From Variovorax sp. 770b2 (GTDB lineage: Bacteria > Pseudomonadota > Gammaproteobacteria > Burkholderiales > Burkholderiaceae_C), in contig NZ_FOXJ01000007.1 of the NCBI RefSeq assembly GCF_900115685.1, positions 186,001-250,000 of the forward strand: DNA of 64,000 bases. The letters are read 5' to 3'. The position numbers and the translations under genes are program-made. The notes below the pieces were generated by a model that saw only the letters and a list, made by a program, of their open reading frames with translations, did not search any database and was not told where the DNA came from. Positions 51,536 through 60,782 of this stretch are shown here, piece by piece. Positions within the stretch are counted from its first letter, which is position 1; each line of letters starts with the position of its first letter.

Positions 51536-51694
51536 AGATAGACACTTTTGTCGGCAAACGTAACTTCATTATTTGTGGGGCTTATTCGAGTGGCGCCATC
51601 ATGCCAAGAATCCTTCATCCCACCTCGTAAAATGCGACATATGCGCGAAAACGTGCTTTCTTAGGAGGACCGTCGGCACAGCCGCAAGTCACAC
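51536..51694. promoter_or_regulatory. Divergent intergenic region between GT4 and FkbM genes
   Basis: This 159-base gap is AT-richer than its flanks. Rightward, TAAAAT near 51630 is a possible -10 box without a good -35, and TAGGAGGA (51662-51669) is a near-perfect Shine-Dalgarno but sits about 25 bases before the chosen ATG at 51695. Leftward, AT-rich TTATTTG-containing sequence lies near 51570. No palindromic operator stands out. Confidence 0.35.
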
Positions 51695-52987
51695 ATGACT
51701 CAAGAAAACAGCCCCAAGGCGTTCACTTCGTACGCGCAAAATTTCGAGGACGTCATGCTTTGGCGGGCGTTGAAGCACGTGCCTGCAGGTGTTTATGTCG
51801 ACATCGGTGCCCAGCATCCCGTGGTGGACTCCGTCAGCAAGGCCTTCTACGAACAAGGATGGCGCGGAATCCACGTTGAACCTGTGCCGCACTACGCCCA
51901 ACTACTGAGGCAAGACAGGCCTGACGAGGAGGTGCTGCAGCTCGCACTCGCGGATCGAGCGGGAATTCTCGAACTCCATGTGATCCCCGAGACCGGCCTC
52001 AGCACCGGCGTGAAGGCTTATGCGAAGATCATTGAGGAACAGCATGGATTTGCGCACCAGACCGTTCCAACTCCCATGCTACCAATGAGCATTGCCTTGG
52101 CGTCGCTGGCCGGGCAACAGGTGCACTGGCTCAAAATCGACGTGGAGGGTTTCGAGGAGGACGTGCTTCGAGGTTGGGACAGCAAGGTATTGCGCCCTTG
52201 GATCATCTTGATCGAAGCCACCGTCCCGATGTCGACGGAACTGCGGTACGAAGGCGCCGACAAAATTCTCGTCGATGCAGGCTACGAATTCGTGTACTTC
52301 GACGGTCTGAATCGTTTCTACATCGCCGTCGAACATGCAGAGTTGGCTCCAGCACTTCGGATACCTCCCAACGTCTTCGACGGCGCGCGGCTCAGTGGCT
52401 TGTCCTCCAGCGCGTGGTGTGGCGGCCTGATTTCCAGCCATCGTGTGGAACGACAGGCCGATGCAGCACAAATGGATGCCGCACTGGCTGACGCGCGCGC
52501 CGAAATGACTCAGGCAGAAAGCAACGCACGAGCCCGCCTTGAAGAAGAAAAGAGCCGTACCAGTCAAGCGGTATTGCGCGCCGTCGAGGCTGAAGCGCGC
52601 GCCGTCGCGGCTGAAGCATTCGCGAATCACGCGAACGATCGCGCGATCCATGCAGAAGCCAGAGCGCTGCTTGCGGCGAACACGCCGCTTCGACGATTGG
52701 CAACAGCCATTGCAGACGGCCGCATCACCAGTGGGATCAAGCGGCGCATCAAGACAGTGCTTCGTATCGCGGCCATCGCGGTCGGGCGGCACCCGACGCT
52801 AAAGCGCGCGGCTGTATTTGTATTGGATCGCGCACCGCCCTTGAGGCGGCGTCTGCGGACGATGCTGGCCCCGCAACAGGACCCTTCATCCAAAGACTCC
52901 ATGAATAGCCTTCTGCCCATGTCTCCAGACGCCAATTTGGTGTACAGGCAACTCCTTCAAAGCCAGCACCGATCGGAACGTGCCTGA
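51695..52987 (+). CDS. FkbM-family methyltransferase with C-terminal coiled coil
   Basis: This encodes 430 residues. The FkbM/SAM domain (about 10-215) opens SYAQNFEDVMLWRALKHV, binds SAM via GVYVDIGAQHPVVDSVSKAF, and has LKIDVEGFEEDVLRGWD near residue 148. An alanine/glutamate/arginine coiled coil follows (about 250-330), then a basic tail that may lie along the membrane. In ABC-exported O-antigens, methylation of the non-reducing end can cap the chain and set its length, with the methyltransferase tethered to the polymerase by a coiled coil. The same architecture and an adjacent triple-GT4 polymerase make that role plausible here. The stop overlaps the next gene's start by one base. Confidence 0.88.
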   Translation: MTQENSPKAFTSYAQNFEDVMLWRALKHVPAGVYVDIGAQHPVVDSVSKAFYEQGWRGIHVEPVPHYAQLLRQDRPDEEVLQLALADRAGILELHVIPETGLSTGVKAYAKIIEEQHGFAHQTVPTPMLPMSIALASLAGQQVHWLKIDVEGFEEDVLRGWDSKVLRPWIILIEATVPMSTELRYEGADKILVDAGYEFVYFDGLNRFYIAVEHAELAPALRIPPNVFDGARLSGLSSSAWCGGLISSHRVERQADAAQMDAALADARAEMTQAESNARARLEEEKSRTSQAVLRAVEAEARAVAAEAFANHANDRAIHAEARALLAANTPLRRLATAIADGRITSGIKRRIKTVLRIAAIAVGRHPTLKRAAVFVLDRAPPLRRRLRTMLAPQQDPSSKDSMNSLLPMSPDANLVYRQLLQSQHRSERA

Positions 52988-55900
52988 TGCGAATCGTCAT
53001 TGACCTTCAAGGTGCCCAATCCACTGGCAGCAGGCATCGCGGTATTGGACGCTACAGCCTGTCTATCGCGCAATCGATGGCACGACAGGCTGGAAATCAT
53101 GAAATCCTGCTTGCGCTGAACGGGCGTTTTCCCGACGCAGTGGACGATTTCAGCGCGGCGTTCAAAGGACTGGTCGATCCGGCGCAAATCAAGGTCTGGT
53201 CGCCCGCCGCGCAGTCAGGCTCCGCAACCCGCTCCCGGGGCGAGGTGCGCGCGGATGAAATGCTCTATGAGGCATTCCTGGCGAGCCTCGCGCCCGACGC
53301 CGTACATGTGTCGAGCCTCTTCGAAGGGCTGGGTGACGCGACGGTTACCAGCGTAGGCAGGTTCGCGCCCATGCCCACCGCAGTCACCCTGTATGACCTC
53401 ATTCCGCTGATCAATCCCCATCCTTATCTCGACAATCCGGTCGTACGCGACTGGTACATGGACAAGATAGCGTCGATGCGCAAGGCCAGCCTCTGGCTCG
53501 CGATCTCGGAGTCGTCCAGACAAGAGGGCCTTATCCACCTCGGCTTGGATCCGGCACGCTGTGTCAATGTCTCGACGGCTGCCGGCGACCATTTCCGCAA
53601 GCTCAACGTATTGCCTGAACGCGAGCAAGCGCTGCGCACACAATACCAACTGCACAAGCCATTCGTGATGTATACCGGCGGCATCGACCATCGCAAGAAC
53701 ATCGATGGCCTCATCAGGGCGTTCGCGCTGCTCCCACCTGGATTGCGCTCCGGGCGGCAGTTGGCCATTGTCTGCTCGGCTCGGCCCGAAGACCGGGCGG
53801 AATTGCTCGCGCTCGCGCGACGACACGGTTTGGCCGACGGCGACGTGGCGATCACCGGCTTCGTTCCGGAGCAAGACCTGGTCGACCTGTACAACCTGTG
53901 CGCACTGTTCGTCTTTCCGTCCTGGCATGAGGGTTTCGGCCTGCCGGCGCTGGAGGCCATGATGTGTGGCGCCCCCGTCATCGGAGCCAATACATCCAGC
54001 CTGCCTGAAGTCATCGGGTGCGAGGACGCGATGTTCGATCCGCGCGACGACAAGGCCATTGCCGCAAAGATGTCGCAGGTATTGAGCGACGACGCTTTTC
54101 GACTCGCGCTGATCGAGCATGGCGCACAACAAAGCAAGAAATTTTCATGGGACGAATCGGCACGGCGGGCGCTGCGGGCTTTCGAGGAATTGCACGAATC
54201 GACAGCCGCGGCCCCCGTCCGCACGCCGGCAACGCCCACTGCCGCACAACGCCCTCGTCTGGCCTACGTGTCCCCGTTGCCCCCCGAACGCAGCGGCATT
54301 GCGACCTACAGCGCCGAACTGCTGCCGGAGCTGGCCAAGTTCTACGACATCGAACTCATCACCGACCTGAAGGCTGTCGACGCGCAGGAGATGAACGCCA
54401 CGTTCGAGCTGCGCAGCGTCGAGTGGTTTCGAGACAACGCCTCGTCTTTCGACAGGGTTCTATATCACTTCGGCAACTCCGAATTTCACCAGCATATGTT
54501 TTCGCTGCTGGAAGAAATTCCGGGGACTGTCGTGCTCCATGACTTTTACCTCAGCGGCATTCAGGCATACAGGGAGCTCGTGAAAGGCGAGGCGTTTGTA
54601 TTGACCCGCGCGCTGTATGAATCCCACGGCTATTGCGCCGTCGCCGAGCGAGCGCAGGCGTTGGACACGGCGGACGTGATGTTCAAGTATCCATGCAACT
54701 TCAATGTCCTGCGGCTTGCGTCGGGTGTCATCGTTCATTCGCCGCACTCGCTCGAACTTGCCAAGCAATGGTTCGGCAGCGCAAGCACCGACAACTGGGC
54801 GCTGATCCCGTTGTTGCGCACCATGCCGGAATCGATCGATGAAGCAAGAATCCGGGCACGCAAGGAATTGGGACTGGATGCGGATGAGTTTCTTGTTTGC
54901 GCATTCGGGCTGCTCGGCCCCACGAAACTGAACCACCGTCTACTGGATGCCTGGAGCCAATCGTCATTGGCCACAGATCCGCGGTGCAGGCTTGTGTTTG
55001 TCGGAGAAAACGAAAAGGGAAGCTATGGCGTTCAGTTGGAAAAGGCCATTGCCGCCAGGGGAAAAGATGCGAAGGTCAGCATTTCCGGCTGGGTAGATAC
55101 CGAGACATTCAAACGTTATCTAAGTGCGGCCGACGTCGCCGTCCAGTTGCGCAGCCTGTCGCGCGGAGAAACCTCTGCTGCAGTACTGGACGCGCTGGGA
55201 CGTGGCGTTGCCACCGTGGTCAATGCCAACGGGTCGATGGCCTACCTGCCCGCCGACGCGGTGGTCATGCTGCCCGACGAGTTCAGCGATGAAGCGCTCA
55301 TTACGGCATTGAATGATCTGCGCCAGTCGCCGCTCGTTGCACGCGCGCTCGGCGAAAAGGGCAGGCAGCTGATTGGCACGACGCACGCACCGCACGATTG
55401 CGCGAGGCAGTATGCCCAGGCGATCGAATCGTTCGCGTCAAGCGCTGAACGCACGCGCACCGGATTGATCAGTTCGATCGGAAAAGACGGCTTGCTGTCC
55501 GAATCCAGCCTGGTCGAGGCAGCACGAAGCATTGCGGACGCATTACCGATGCCTGCAGCCAAACATCAGCTTCTTGTCGACGTTTCAGAGCTGGTTCATG
55601 GCGACTCGCAAAGCGGTATCCAGCGGCTGGTGCGGTCACTGCTTCGTTCGCTCTTCGACAGTCCTCCTGCCGGCTTTCGTGTTGAGCCGGTTTATGCCGT
55701 GAAGGGCGAGCCTGGGTATAACTATGCGCGCAAATTCTCATTGGGCTTTCTCGGCTGCCCCGTGCAGGGACTCGACGATGCACCGATCGATGCGCGCGAC
55801 GGCGATGTCTTTGTCGGCCTCGATTTGCAGCCGCATGTCGTTTGCGAGCAGGCTGACTTCTATCGCACTCTCAGGCAGAAAGGTGTTCGCATCGAGTTCG

Positions 55901-56754
55901 TCGTTTACGACTTGCTGCCAGTTCTGCTCGGGCACAGGTTCTTTCCAGCTGCGAAGGCGCTGCATGAGCGCTGGCTGGAAGTTGCGGCCCAGGGCAATGG
56001 CGTCCTCGCCATTTCGAATTCGGTGGCAAATGAATTCACCACATGGGTCGCCACCAATGCCCCCGAACGACTCGCAGCAGGACTGGAAATACGGGCCTTT
56101 CATCCGGGCGCCGATATTTCCTATTCGTCGCAGACCCGCGGTTTGCCGCCCGCTGCCGAGCAAACCCTGTCGATGCTCGCGTCGGCGCCAAGCTTCCTCA
56201 TGGTCGGCACCATCGAACCCCGCAAGGGATATGCGCAAACACTGGACGCGTTCGAGCAGCTTTGGCGCGACGGCATCCATGCCAACCTGGTCATCGTGGG
56301 CAGGGTCGGATGGATGGTCGACGAAATTGTCGATCGGCTGCGACATCATCGGCAGAAAGGCAAGCGGCTTTTCTGGCTTGAAGGAGTGAGCGATGAATAC
56401 CTTGCGCGGCTCTACAAGTCCTGTGCCTGCCTGCTGCTGCCTTCCGAGGGCGAGGGTTTCGGCCTCCCGTTGATCGAGGCCGCGACCCACAAGCTTCCCA
56501 TCGTGACGCGCGACCTGCCTGTCTTCAGAGAAGTGGCTGGCGATCACGCGTTTTACTTCGATGGCATGAAGGGCGGGGACTTGGCCGCAGCCCTCACGCA
56601 ATGGCTCGCACTCTTCGAAAAGGAGCAACATCCCCGCTCGGAGACAATGCCTCACCTGACATGGCAGCAGAGCGCGGAGCAATTCAAGGCGGCGCTTTTC
56701 TCCCGACCGGATCCGCAAAACGCCTTGCACCCACCCGCACATCGCGTTCAGTAG
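52987..56754 (+). CDS. Three-domain GT4 glycosyltransferase (mannosyl/rhamnosyl polymerase candidate)
   Basis: This encodes 1255 residues holding three GT-B modules in one frame. Module 1 (about 1-405) begins MRIVIDLQGAQSTGSRHRGI and has SWHEGFGLPALEAMMCGAPV near residue 312. Module 2 (about 420-830) begins RPRLAYVSPLPPERSGIATY and has a less canonical donor-site segment, RGETSAAVLDALGRGVATVV. Module 3 (about 855-1245) begins HQLLVDVSELVHGDSQSGIQ and has PSEGEGFGLPLIEAATHKLP near residue 1155. This layout resembles WbdA-type polymerases that make homopolymeric mannans or rhamnans with two or three alternating linkages. The nearby manC, gmd and rmd support mannose or D-rhamnose as the donor sugar. 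Linkages cannot be told from sequence. Confidence 0.9.
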   Translation: MRIVIDLQGAQSTGSRHRGIGRYSLSIAQSMARQAGNHEILLALNGRFPDAVDDFSAAFKGLVDPAQIKVWSPAAQSGSATRSRGEVRADEMLYEAFLASLAPDAVHVSSLFEGLGDATVTSVGRFAPMPTAVTLYDLIPLINPHPYLDNPVVRDWYMDKIASMRKASLWLAISESSRQEGLIHLGLDPARCVNVSTAAGDHFRKLNVLPEREQALRTQYQLHKPFVMYTGGIDHRKNIDGLIRAFALLPPGLRSGRQLAIVCSARPEDRAELLALARRHGLADGDVAITGFVPEQDLVDLYNLCALFVFPSWHEGFGLPALEAMMCGAPVIGANTSSLPEVIGCEDAMFDPRDDKAIAAKMSQVLSDDAFRLALIEHGAQQSKKFSWDESARRALRAFEELHESTAAAPVRTPATPTAAQRPRLAYVSPLPPERSGIATYSAELLPELAKFYDIELITDLKAVDAQEMNATFELRSVEWFRDNASSFDRVLYHFGNSEFHQHMFSLLEEIPGTVVLHDFYLSGIQAYRELVKGEAFVLTRALYESHGYCAVAERAQALDTADVMFKYPCNFNVLRLASGVIVHSPHSLELAKQWFGSASTDNWALIPLLRTMPESIDEARIRARKELGLDADEFLVCAFGLLGPTKLNHRLLDAWSQSSLATDPRCRLVFVGENEKGSYGVQLEKAIAARGKDAKVSISGWVDTETFKRYLSAADVAVQLRSLSRGETSAAVLDALGRGVATVVNANGSMAYLPADAVVMLPDEFSDEALITALNDLRQSPLVARALGEKGRQLIGTTHAPHDCARQYAQAIESFASSAERTRTGLISSIGKDGLLSESSLVEAARSIADALPMPAAKHQLLVDVSELVHGDSQSGIQRLVRSLLRSLFDSPPAGFRVEPVYAVKGEPGYNYARKFSLGFLGCPVQGLDDAPIDARDGDVFVGLDLQPHVVCEQADFYRTLRQKGVRIEFVVYDLLPVLLGHRFFPAAKALHERWLEVAAQGNGVLAISNSVANEFTTWVATNAPERLAAGLEIRAFHPGADISYSSQTRGLPPAAEQTLSMLASAPSFLMVGTIEPRKGYAQTLDAFEQLWRDGIHANLVIVGRVGWMVDEIVDRLRHHRQKGKRLFWLEGVSDEYLARLYKSCACLLLPSEGEGFGLPLIEAATHKLPIVTRDLPVFREVAGDHAFYFDGMKGGDLAAALTQWLALFEKEQHPRSETMPHLTWQQSAEQFKAALFSRPDPQNALHPPAHRVQ

Positions 56755-56834
56755 CCATCGGGTGAGAATCGAGGGATGCCGCCAAGGCTGTGCATGTCCC
56801 TAATCATTCAATTAAACAAGGAAAGAGGATTTCG

Positions 56835-57872
56835 ATGAAAAAGCGCGCTGTTGTCACAGGCATCACGGGCCAGGACGGTGCCTACCTGGCGGAATTGCTG
56901 CTGGCCAAGGGCTACGTGGTCTACGGAACGTATCGCCGCACGAGCTCCGTCAACTTCTGGCGCATCGAAGAACTCGGGCTCCAGAACAACCCAGACCTTC
57001 ACCTCGTGGAGTACGACTTGACTGACCTCGGCAGCTCGATCACGCTGCTCAAGGATGCAACGCCGGACGAGGTCTACAACCTCGCCGCCCAGAGCTTCGT
57101 GGGCGTGAGCTTCAACCAGCCTGCAGCCACGGCACAGATCACGGGTATCGGCGCCCTGCACTTGCTCGAGGCCATCCGCCTGGTCAATCCGAAGATCCGC
57201 TTCTACCAGGCATCGACGTCCGAGATGTTCGGCAAGGTGCAGGCGATTCCGCAGGTCGAAGACACCCCCTTCTACCCGCGCAGCCCCTACGGCGTGGCCA
57301 AGCTGTACGCGCACTGGATGACCATCAACTACCGCGAGAGCTATGGCATCTTCGGCAGCAGCGGCATCCTGTTCAATCATGAGAGCCCGCTGCGCGGTCG
57401 CGAGTTCGTCACGCGCAAGATCACCGACAGCGTTGCCAAGATCAAGCTGGGCAAGCTCGACGTGCTGGAACTGGGCAACCTCGATGCCAAGCGCGACTGG
57501 GGCTTTGCAAAGGAATACGTCGAAGGCATGTGGCGCATGCTGCAGGCTGACGAGCCCGACACCTTCGTGCTCGCGACCAACCGCACGGAGACCGTCCGCG
57601 ACTTCGTCACGCTCGCATTCAAAGGCGCAGGCATTGCTGTCGACTTCAAAGGCTCGGGCGAATCCGAAACCGCAGTCGACACCGCCACCGGCAAGACCGT
57701 GATGCGCGTGAATCCCAAGTTCTATCGCCCGGCCGAGGTCGAACTGCTGATCGGCGACCCTGCCAAGGCCAAGGCCAAGTTGGGGTGGGCTCCTGCTACG
57801 ACGCTGGAACAACTGTGCCAGATGATGGTGGAAGCCGATCTGCGGCGCAACGAACAGGGTTTCTCGTTTTGA
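56835..57872 (+). CDS. gmd: GDP-mannose 4,6-dehydratase
   Basis: This encodes 345 residues. The ATG at 56835 has AAGAGGA seven bases upstream, better than the in-frame ATG at 56790. NAD(P) motif ITGQDGAYLAELLLAKG, YGTYRRTSSVNFWRIEEL, the catalytic STSEMFGKVQ and YGVAK tyrosine/lysine, and the GDP-binding NHESPLRGREFVTRKI are all present. It converts GDP-mannose to GDP-4-keto-6-deoxymannose, the shared precursor of GDP-L-fucose and GDP-D-rhamnose. The following rmd-like gene indicates D-rhamnose. It overlaps that gene by four bases. Confidence 0.96.
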   Translation: MKKRAVVTGITGQDGAYLAELLLAKGYVVYGTYRRTSSVNFWRIEELGLQNNPDLHLVEYDLTDLGSSITLLKDATPDEVYNLAAQSFVGVSFNQPAATAQITGIGALHLLEAIRLVNPKIRFYQASTSEMFGKVQAIPQVEDTPFYPRSPYGVAKLYAHWMTINYRESYGIFGSSGILFNHESPLRGREFVTRKITDSVAKIKLGKLDVLELGNLDAKRDWGFAKEYVEGMWRMLQADEPDTFVLATNRTETVRDFVTLAFKGAGIAVDFKGSGESETAVDTATGKTVMRVNPKFYRPAEVELLIGDPAKAKAKLGWAPATTLEQLCQMMVEADLRRNEQGFSF

Positions 57873-58738
57873 AGATCCTGTTGACAGGCGCGCAGGGATT
57901 CACGGGACGCGTGTTCGCAAGTCGCGCGGCAGAAGCCGGGCATGAGATCGCTCCCCTTCTCGCAGACCTGACGGATGGGAAGGCGTTGCGACGTGAAATT
58001 GGCGCCGAAAGCTACGACGCGGTCGTTCATCTGGCCGCGATCAGCTTTGTCGGCCATGCGGATGAGCGTGCGTTCTATGACGTGAACGTCATTGGCACGA
58101 CGAATTTGCTGGATGCCTTGCTCGAACTGACTGCGCCACCAACACGAATACTTTTGGCAAGCAGCGCAAACGTCTACGGTAACAGCAACGAATCACCGTT
58201 GACGGAACTGCATCCGCCGGCGCCGGTCAACCACTACGCGACGAGCAAACTCGCCATGGAGCACATGGCGCGAACTTATAACGATCGACTGGACATCGTC
58301 GTGACGCGGCCGTTCAACTACACCGGCCCGGGCCAGGATGCGAACTTCGTGATTCCCAAGCTGGCAAAGCACTTCGCCGAACGCGCGAAATCCATTGCCT
58401 TGGGGAACCTTGACGTCGAGCGCGAATTCAACGATGTCCGCATGGTGTGCGATGCCTATCTCATGCTGTTGGACCACGGCAAGGCAGGCGAGATATACAA
58501 CGTATGTTCGGGCCAGCCTTACATGTTGCAGCACGTCATCGATGTGTTCACGCGATTGTCCGGACACAAGATCCAGGTTCAACTGAATCCGAAATACGTT
58601 CGTCCAAATGAGGTTCATCGCCTTTGCGGCAGTCCTGAGAAGCTTTCGACCATGCTGGCCGAGCATGGGCTTTCCCTGGAGCCGCCACCGCTGGAGGAAA
58701 CGTTGCAACGGATGTTGGACAGTTACTCGTCCACCTAG
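57869..58738 (+). CDS. rmd: GDP-6-deoxy-D-mannose reductase-like SDR
   Basis: This encodes 289 residues beginning at a TTG that overlaps the gmd stop (TTGA): LKILLTGAQGFTGRVFAS. No ATG lies in this frame near the family's N-terminus; the nearest in-frame ATG is deep inside gmd and encodes shadow sequence. The cofactor motif TGAQGFTG, LASSANVYGNSNESP and the YATSK tyrosine/lysine are present, with TRPFNYTGPGQDANFVIPK as in Rmd. It reduces the Gmd product to GDP-D-rhamnose. A close alternative is another GDP-4-keto-6-deoxy-sugar reductase such as GDP-talose synthase. Confidence 0.88.
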   Translation: MKILLTGAQGFTGRVFASRAAEAGHEIAPLLADLTDGKALRREIGAESYDAVVHLAAISFVGHADERAFYDVNVIGTTNLLDALLELTAPPTRILLASSANVYGNSNESPLTELHPPAPVNHYATSKLAMEHMARTYNDRLDIVVTRPFNYTGPGQDANFVIPKLAKHFAERAKSIALGNLDVEREFNDVRMVCDAYLMLLDHGKAGEIYNVCSGQPYMLQHVIDVFTRLSGHKIQVQLNPKYVRPNEVHRLCGSPEKLSTMLAEHGLSLEPPPLEETLQRMLDSYSST

Positions 58739-58929
58739 CAGCCAGCGCAAAATATGCGGGAAAAGCGCTCCCGGCCGATTTGGCACAATTGGCGCCTGCA
58801 AACGGTCGGCTCGGTGACCCGCCCGATCTGACCCGTACACGCGGGTGCGAACTCGCAACGCCCCCACCCACGGGGGCTTGCGCTTCGATTTCATCCTCGA
58901 ATTACTACAGTTGAGCCAGGAGAAGCAAG
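58739..58929 (+). promoter_or_regulatory. Intergenic region upstream of the rfbFGH string, with hairpins
   Basis: This 191-base gap holds two inverted repeats: ACCCG-TACA-CGGGT-like at about 58830-58846, and GCCCCC-ACCCAC-GGGGGC at 58860-58877 followed by a weak T-containing stretch. TTGGCACAATTGG near 58780 could contribute a -35 or operator. AGGAG lies eight bases before the rfbF TTG. The layout fits an end of the GDP-rhamnose unit and a fresh promoter or attenuated leader for the CDP-sugar unit. I find no JUMPstart/ops sequence. Confidence 0.4.
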
Positions 58930-59700
58930 TTGAAAACGGTCATCCTCGCCGGAGGGCTGGGCACTCGGATTTCCGAGGAAACCCACCTGAAGCCCAAGCC
59001 CATGATCGAAATCGGGGGCAAGCCGATCCTGTGGCACATCATGAAGATCTATTCCGCTCATGGAATACGCGATTTCATCATCTGCTGTGGCTACAAGGGT
59101 TACGTCATCAAGGAGTACTTTGCGAACTACTTCCTTCACATGTCGGACGTGACCTTCGATATGGAGCACAACCGCATGGAAGTGCACCAGCGCTATGCGG
59201 AACCGTGGCGCATCACCCTGGTCGACACCGGCGAAGAAACGATGACCGGCGGACGCCTGAAACGAGTAGCTGAGCACATTCAGAACGAAGAAGCGTTCTG
59301 CTTCACATACGGCGACGGGGTTGGGGACATCGACATCACCAAGCTCATCGAGTTCCATCACGCGAACGGACTACAGGCCACACTGACCGCGACCTCACCG
59401 CCAGGTCGATTCGGCGCGCTCGATTTGCGCGATCACAAAGTAATGGCCTTCAAGGAAAAACCCAAGGGCGACGGGGGCCTCATCAACGGCGGCTTCTTTG
59501 TGCTCTCACCCAAGGTGCTCGAGCTTCTTGATGGGGACGGCACGATATGGGAGCGCGAGCCGTTGGAACGACTGGCGCAAGACCAACAGCTCGGCGCGTT
59601 CGAGCACAAGGGTTTCTGGCAACCCATGGATACGCTGAGGGACAAGGTCCATCTTGAAGAGCTATGGCAAAGCGGCAAGGCACCGTGGAAGGTCTGGTGA
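58930..59700 (+). CDS. rfbF: Glucose-1-phosphate cytidylyltransferase
   Basis: This encodes 256 residues from a TTG start with AGGAG upstream. The nucleotidyltransferase signature is VILAGGLGTRISEETHLKPK, then KPMIEIGGKPILWHIMKIYS, the acidic YGDGVGDIDI (metal site) near residue 128, and NGGFFVL. It makes CDP-glucose from CTP and glucose-1-phosphate, the first step to CDP-linked 3,6-dideoxyhexoses. Length is typical. Its stop overlaps the next start by one base (TGATG), so the three rfbFGH genes are translated as a unit. Confidence 0.96.
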   Translation: MKTVILAGGLGTRISEETHLKPKPMIEIGGKPILWHIMKIYSAHGIRDFIICCGYKGYVIKEYFANYFLHMSDVTFDMEHNRMEVHQRYAEPWRITLVDTGEETMTGGRLKRVAEHIQNEEAFCFTYGDGVGDIDITKLIEFHHANGLQATLTATSPPGRFGALDLRDHKVMAFKEKPKGDGGLINGGFFVLSPKVLELLDGDGTIWEREPLERLAQDQQLGAFEHKGFWQPMDTLRDKVHLEELWQSGKAPWKVW

Positions 59701-60782
59701 TGGACTCGACTTTCTGGGCCGGCAAACACGTATTTGTCACCGGACACACCGGCTTCAAAGGCAGTTGGTTGTCGCTGTGGCTACAGCGCCTTGGCGCCGT
59801 CGTCACCGGCTATGCGCTGGAACCTTCAACCACGCCCAGCCTTCACGCGTTCGCTACGGCCGGAAGCAGCGCTGCATCGGTGACCGGCGACGTTCGAGAC
59901 CTGGGCTCGTTGCGCAGTGCACTGCATGCATCGCGCGCGGAGATCGTCTTTCACTTGGCTGCCCAGCCGCTGGTGCGGCGTTCCTACATCGAACCGGTCG
60001 AAACTTACGCCACCAACGTGATGGGCACGGTTCACCTGCTGGAGGCGATTCGCACCTGCGACACCGTGAAATCCGTGGTGGTCGTCACGAGCGATAAATC
60101 CTACGAGAACAAAGAATGGGCGTGGGGCTATCGCGAATCGGACCCCATGGGCGGCTACGACCCCTACAGCAACAGCAAAGGCTGCACGGAACTTGTTGCC
60201 GCGGCCTATCGCACATCGTTTTTCAATGAATCCACTTACGCCAACCACGGCGTGGCGGTGGCCACCGCGCGCGCTGGCAATGTGATCGGCGGCGGCGACT
60301 GGTCTGAAGATCGCCTCGTTCCCGACCTGTTGCGGGCCTTCGGTGCGGGCCATAGCGCCCTCATTCGCAACCCGCACTCGGTGCGCCCCTGGCAGCACGT
60401 TCTCGAACCATTGCAGGGATACCTCATGCTTGCACAGAAGTTGTATGCCGAGGGACCTGCGTGGGCTCAGCCCTGGAACTTCGGTCCGGCCGACTCTGAC
60501 GCCCGTCCTGTATCGTGGATTGCCGATCGGCTGACCCATGTCTGGGGCGAAGGTGCGGCGTGGCACACCGATCCGGCGACGGACCACCCCCATGAAGCCA
60601 ATTGGCTCAAGCTGGATTGCTCCAGAGCGCGACAGGTACTGGGCTGGGTTCCGCGCTGGAATCTCGAACATGCGCTCGGCGCGATCGTCGAATGGCAGCA
60701 GGCATGGCGCAATGGCGAGGACATGCGGAGCACTACGCTCTCGCAAATCAAACAATTTGAGAACACCCCACAAGATGACTGA
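59700..60782 (+). CDS. rfbG: CDP-glucose 4,6-dehydratase
   Basis: This encodes 360 residues. The extended SDR cofactor motif is VTGHTGFKGSWLSLWLQRLG near residue 13. Next come HLAAQPLVRRSY, VTSDKSYENKEWAWGYRESD with the catalytic TSDK, and the YSNSK tyrosine/lysine. The C-terminal sugar-binding region includes RPWQHVLEPLQGYL. It converts CDP-glucose to CDP-4-keto-6-deoxyglucose. The ATG at 59700 gives the family N-terminus and overlaps the rfbF stop by one base. It overlaps rfbH by eight bases. Confidence 0.96.
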   Translation: MDSTFWAGKHVFVTGHTGFKGSWLSLWLQRLGAVVTGYALEPSTTPSLHAFATAGSSAASVTGDVRDLGSLRSALHASRAEIVFHLAAQPLVRRSYIEPVETYATNVMGTVHLLEAIRTCDTVKSVVVVTSDKSYENKEWAWGYRESDPMGGYDPYSNSKGCTELVAAAYRTSFFNESTYANHGVAVATARAGNVIGGGDWSEDRLVPDLLRAFGAGHSALIRNPHSVRPWQHVLEPLQGYLMLAQKLYAEGPAWAQPWNFGPADSDARPVSWIADRLTHVWGEGAAWHTDPATDHPHEANWLKLDCSRARQVLGWVPRWNLEHALGAIVEWQQAWRNGEDMRSTTLSQIKQFENTPQDD

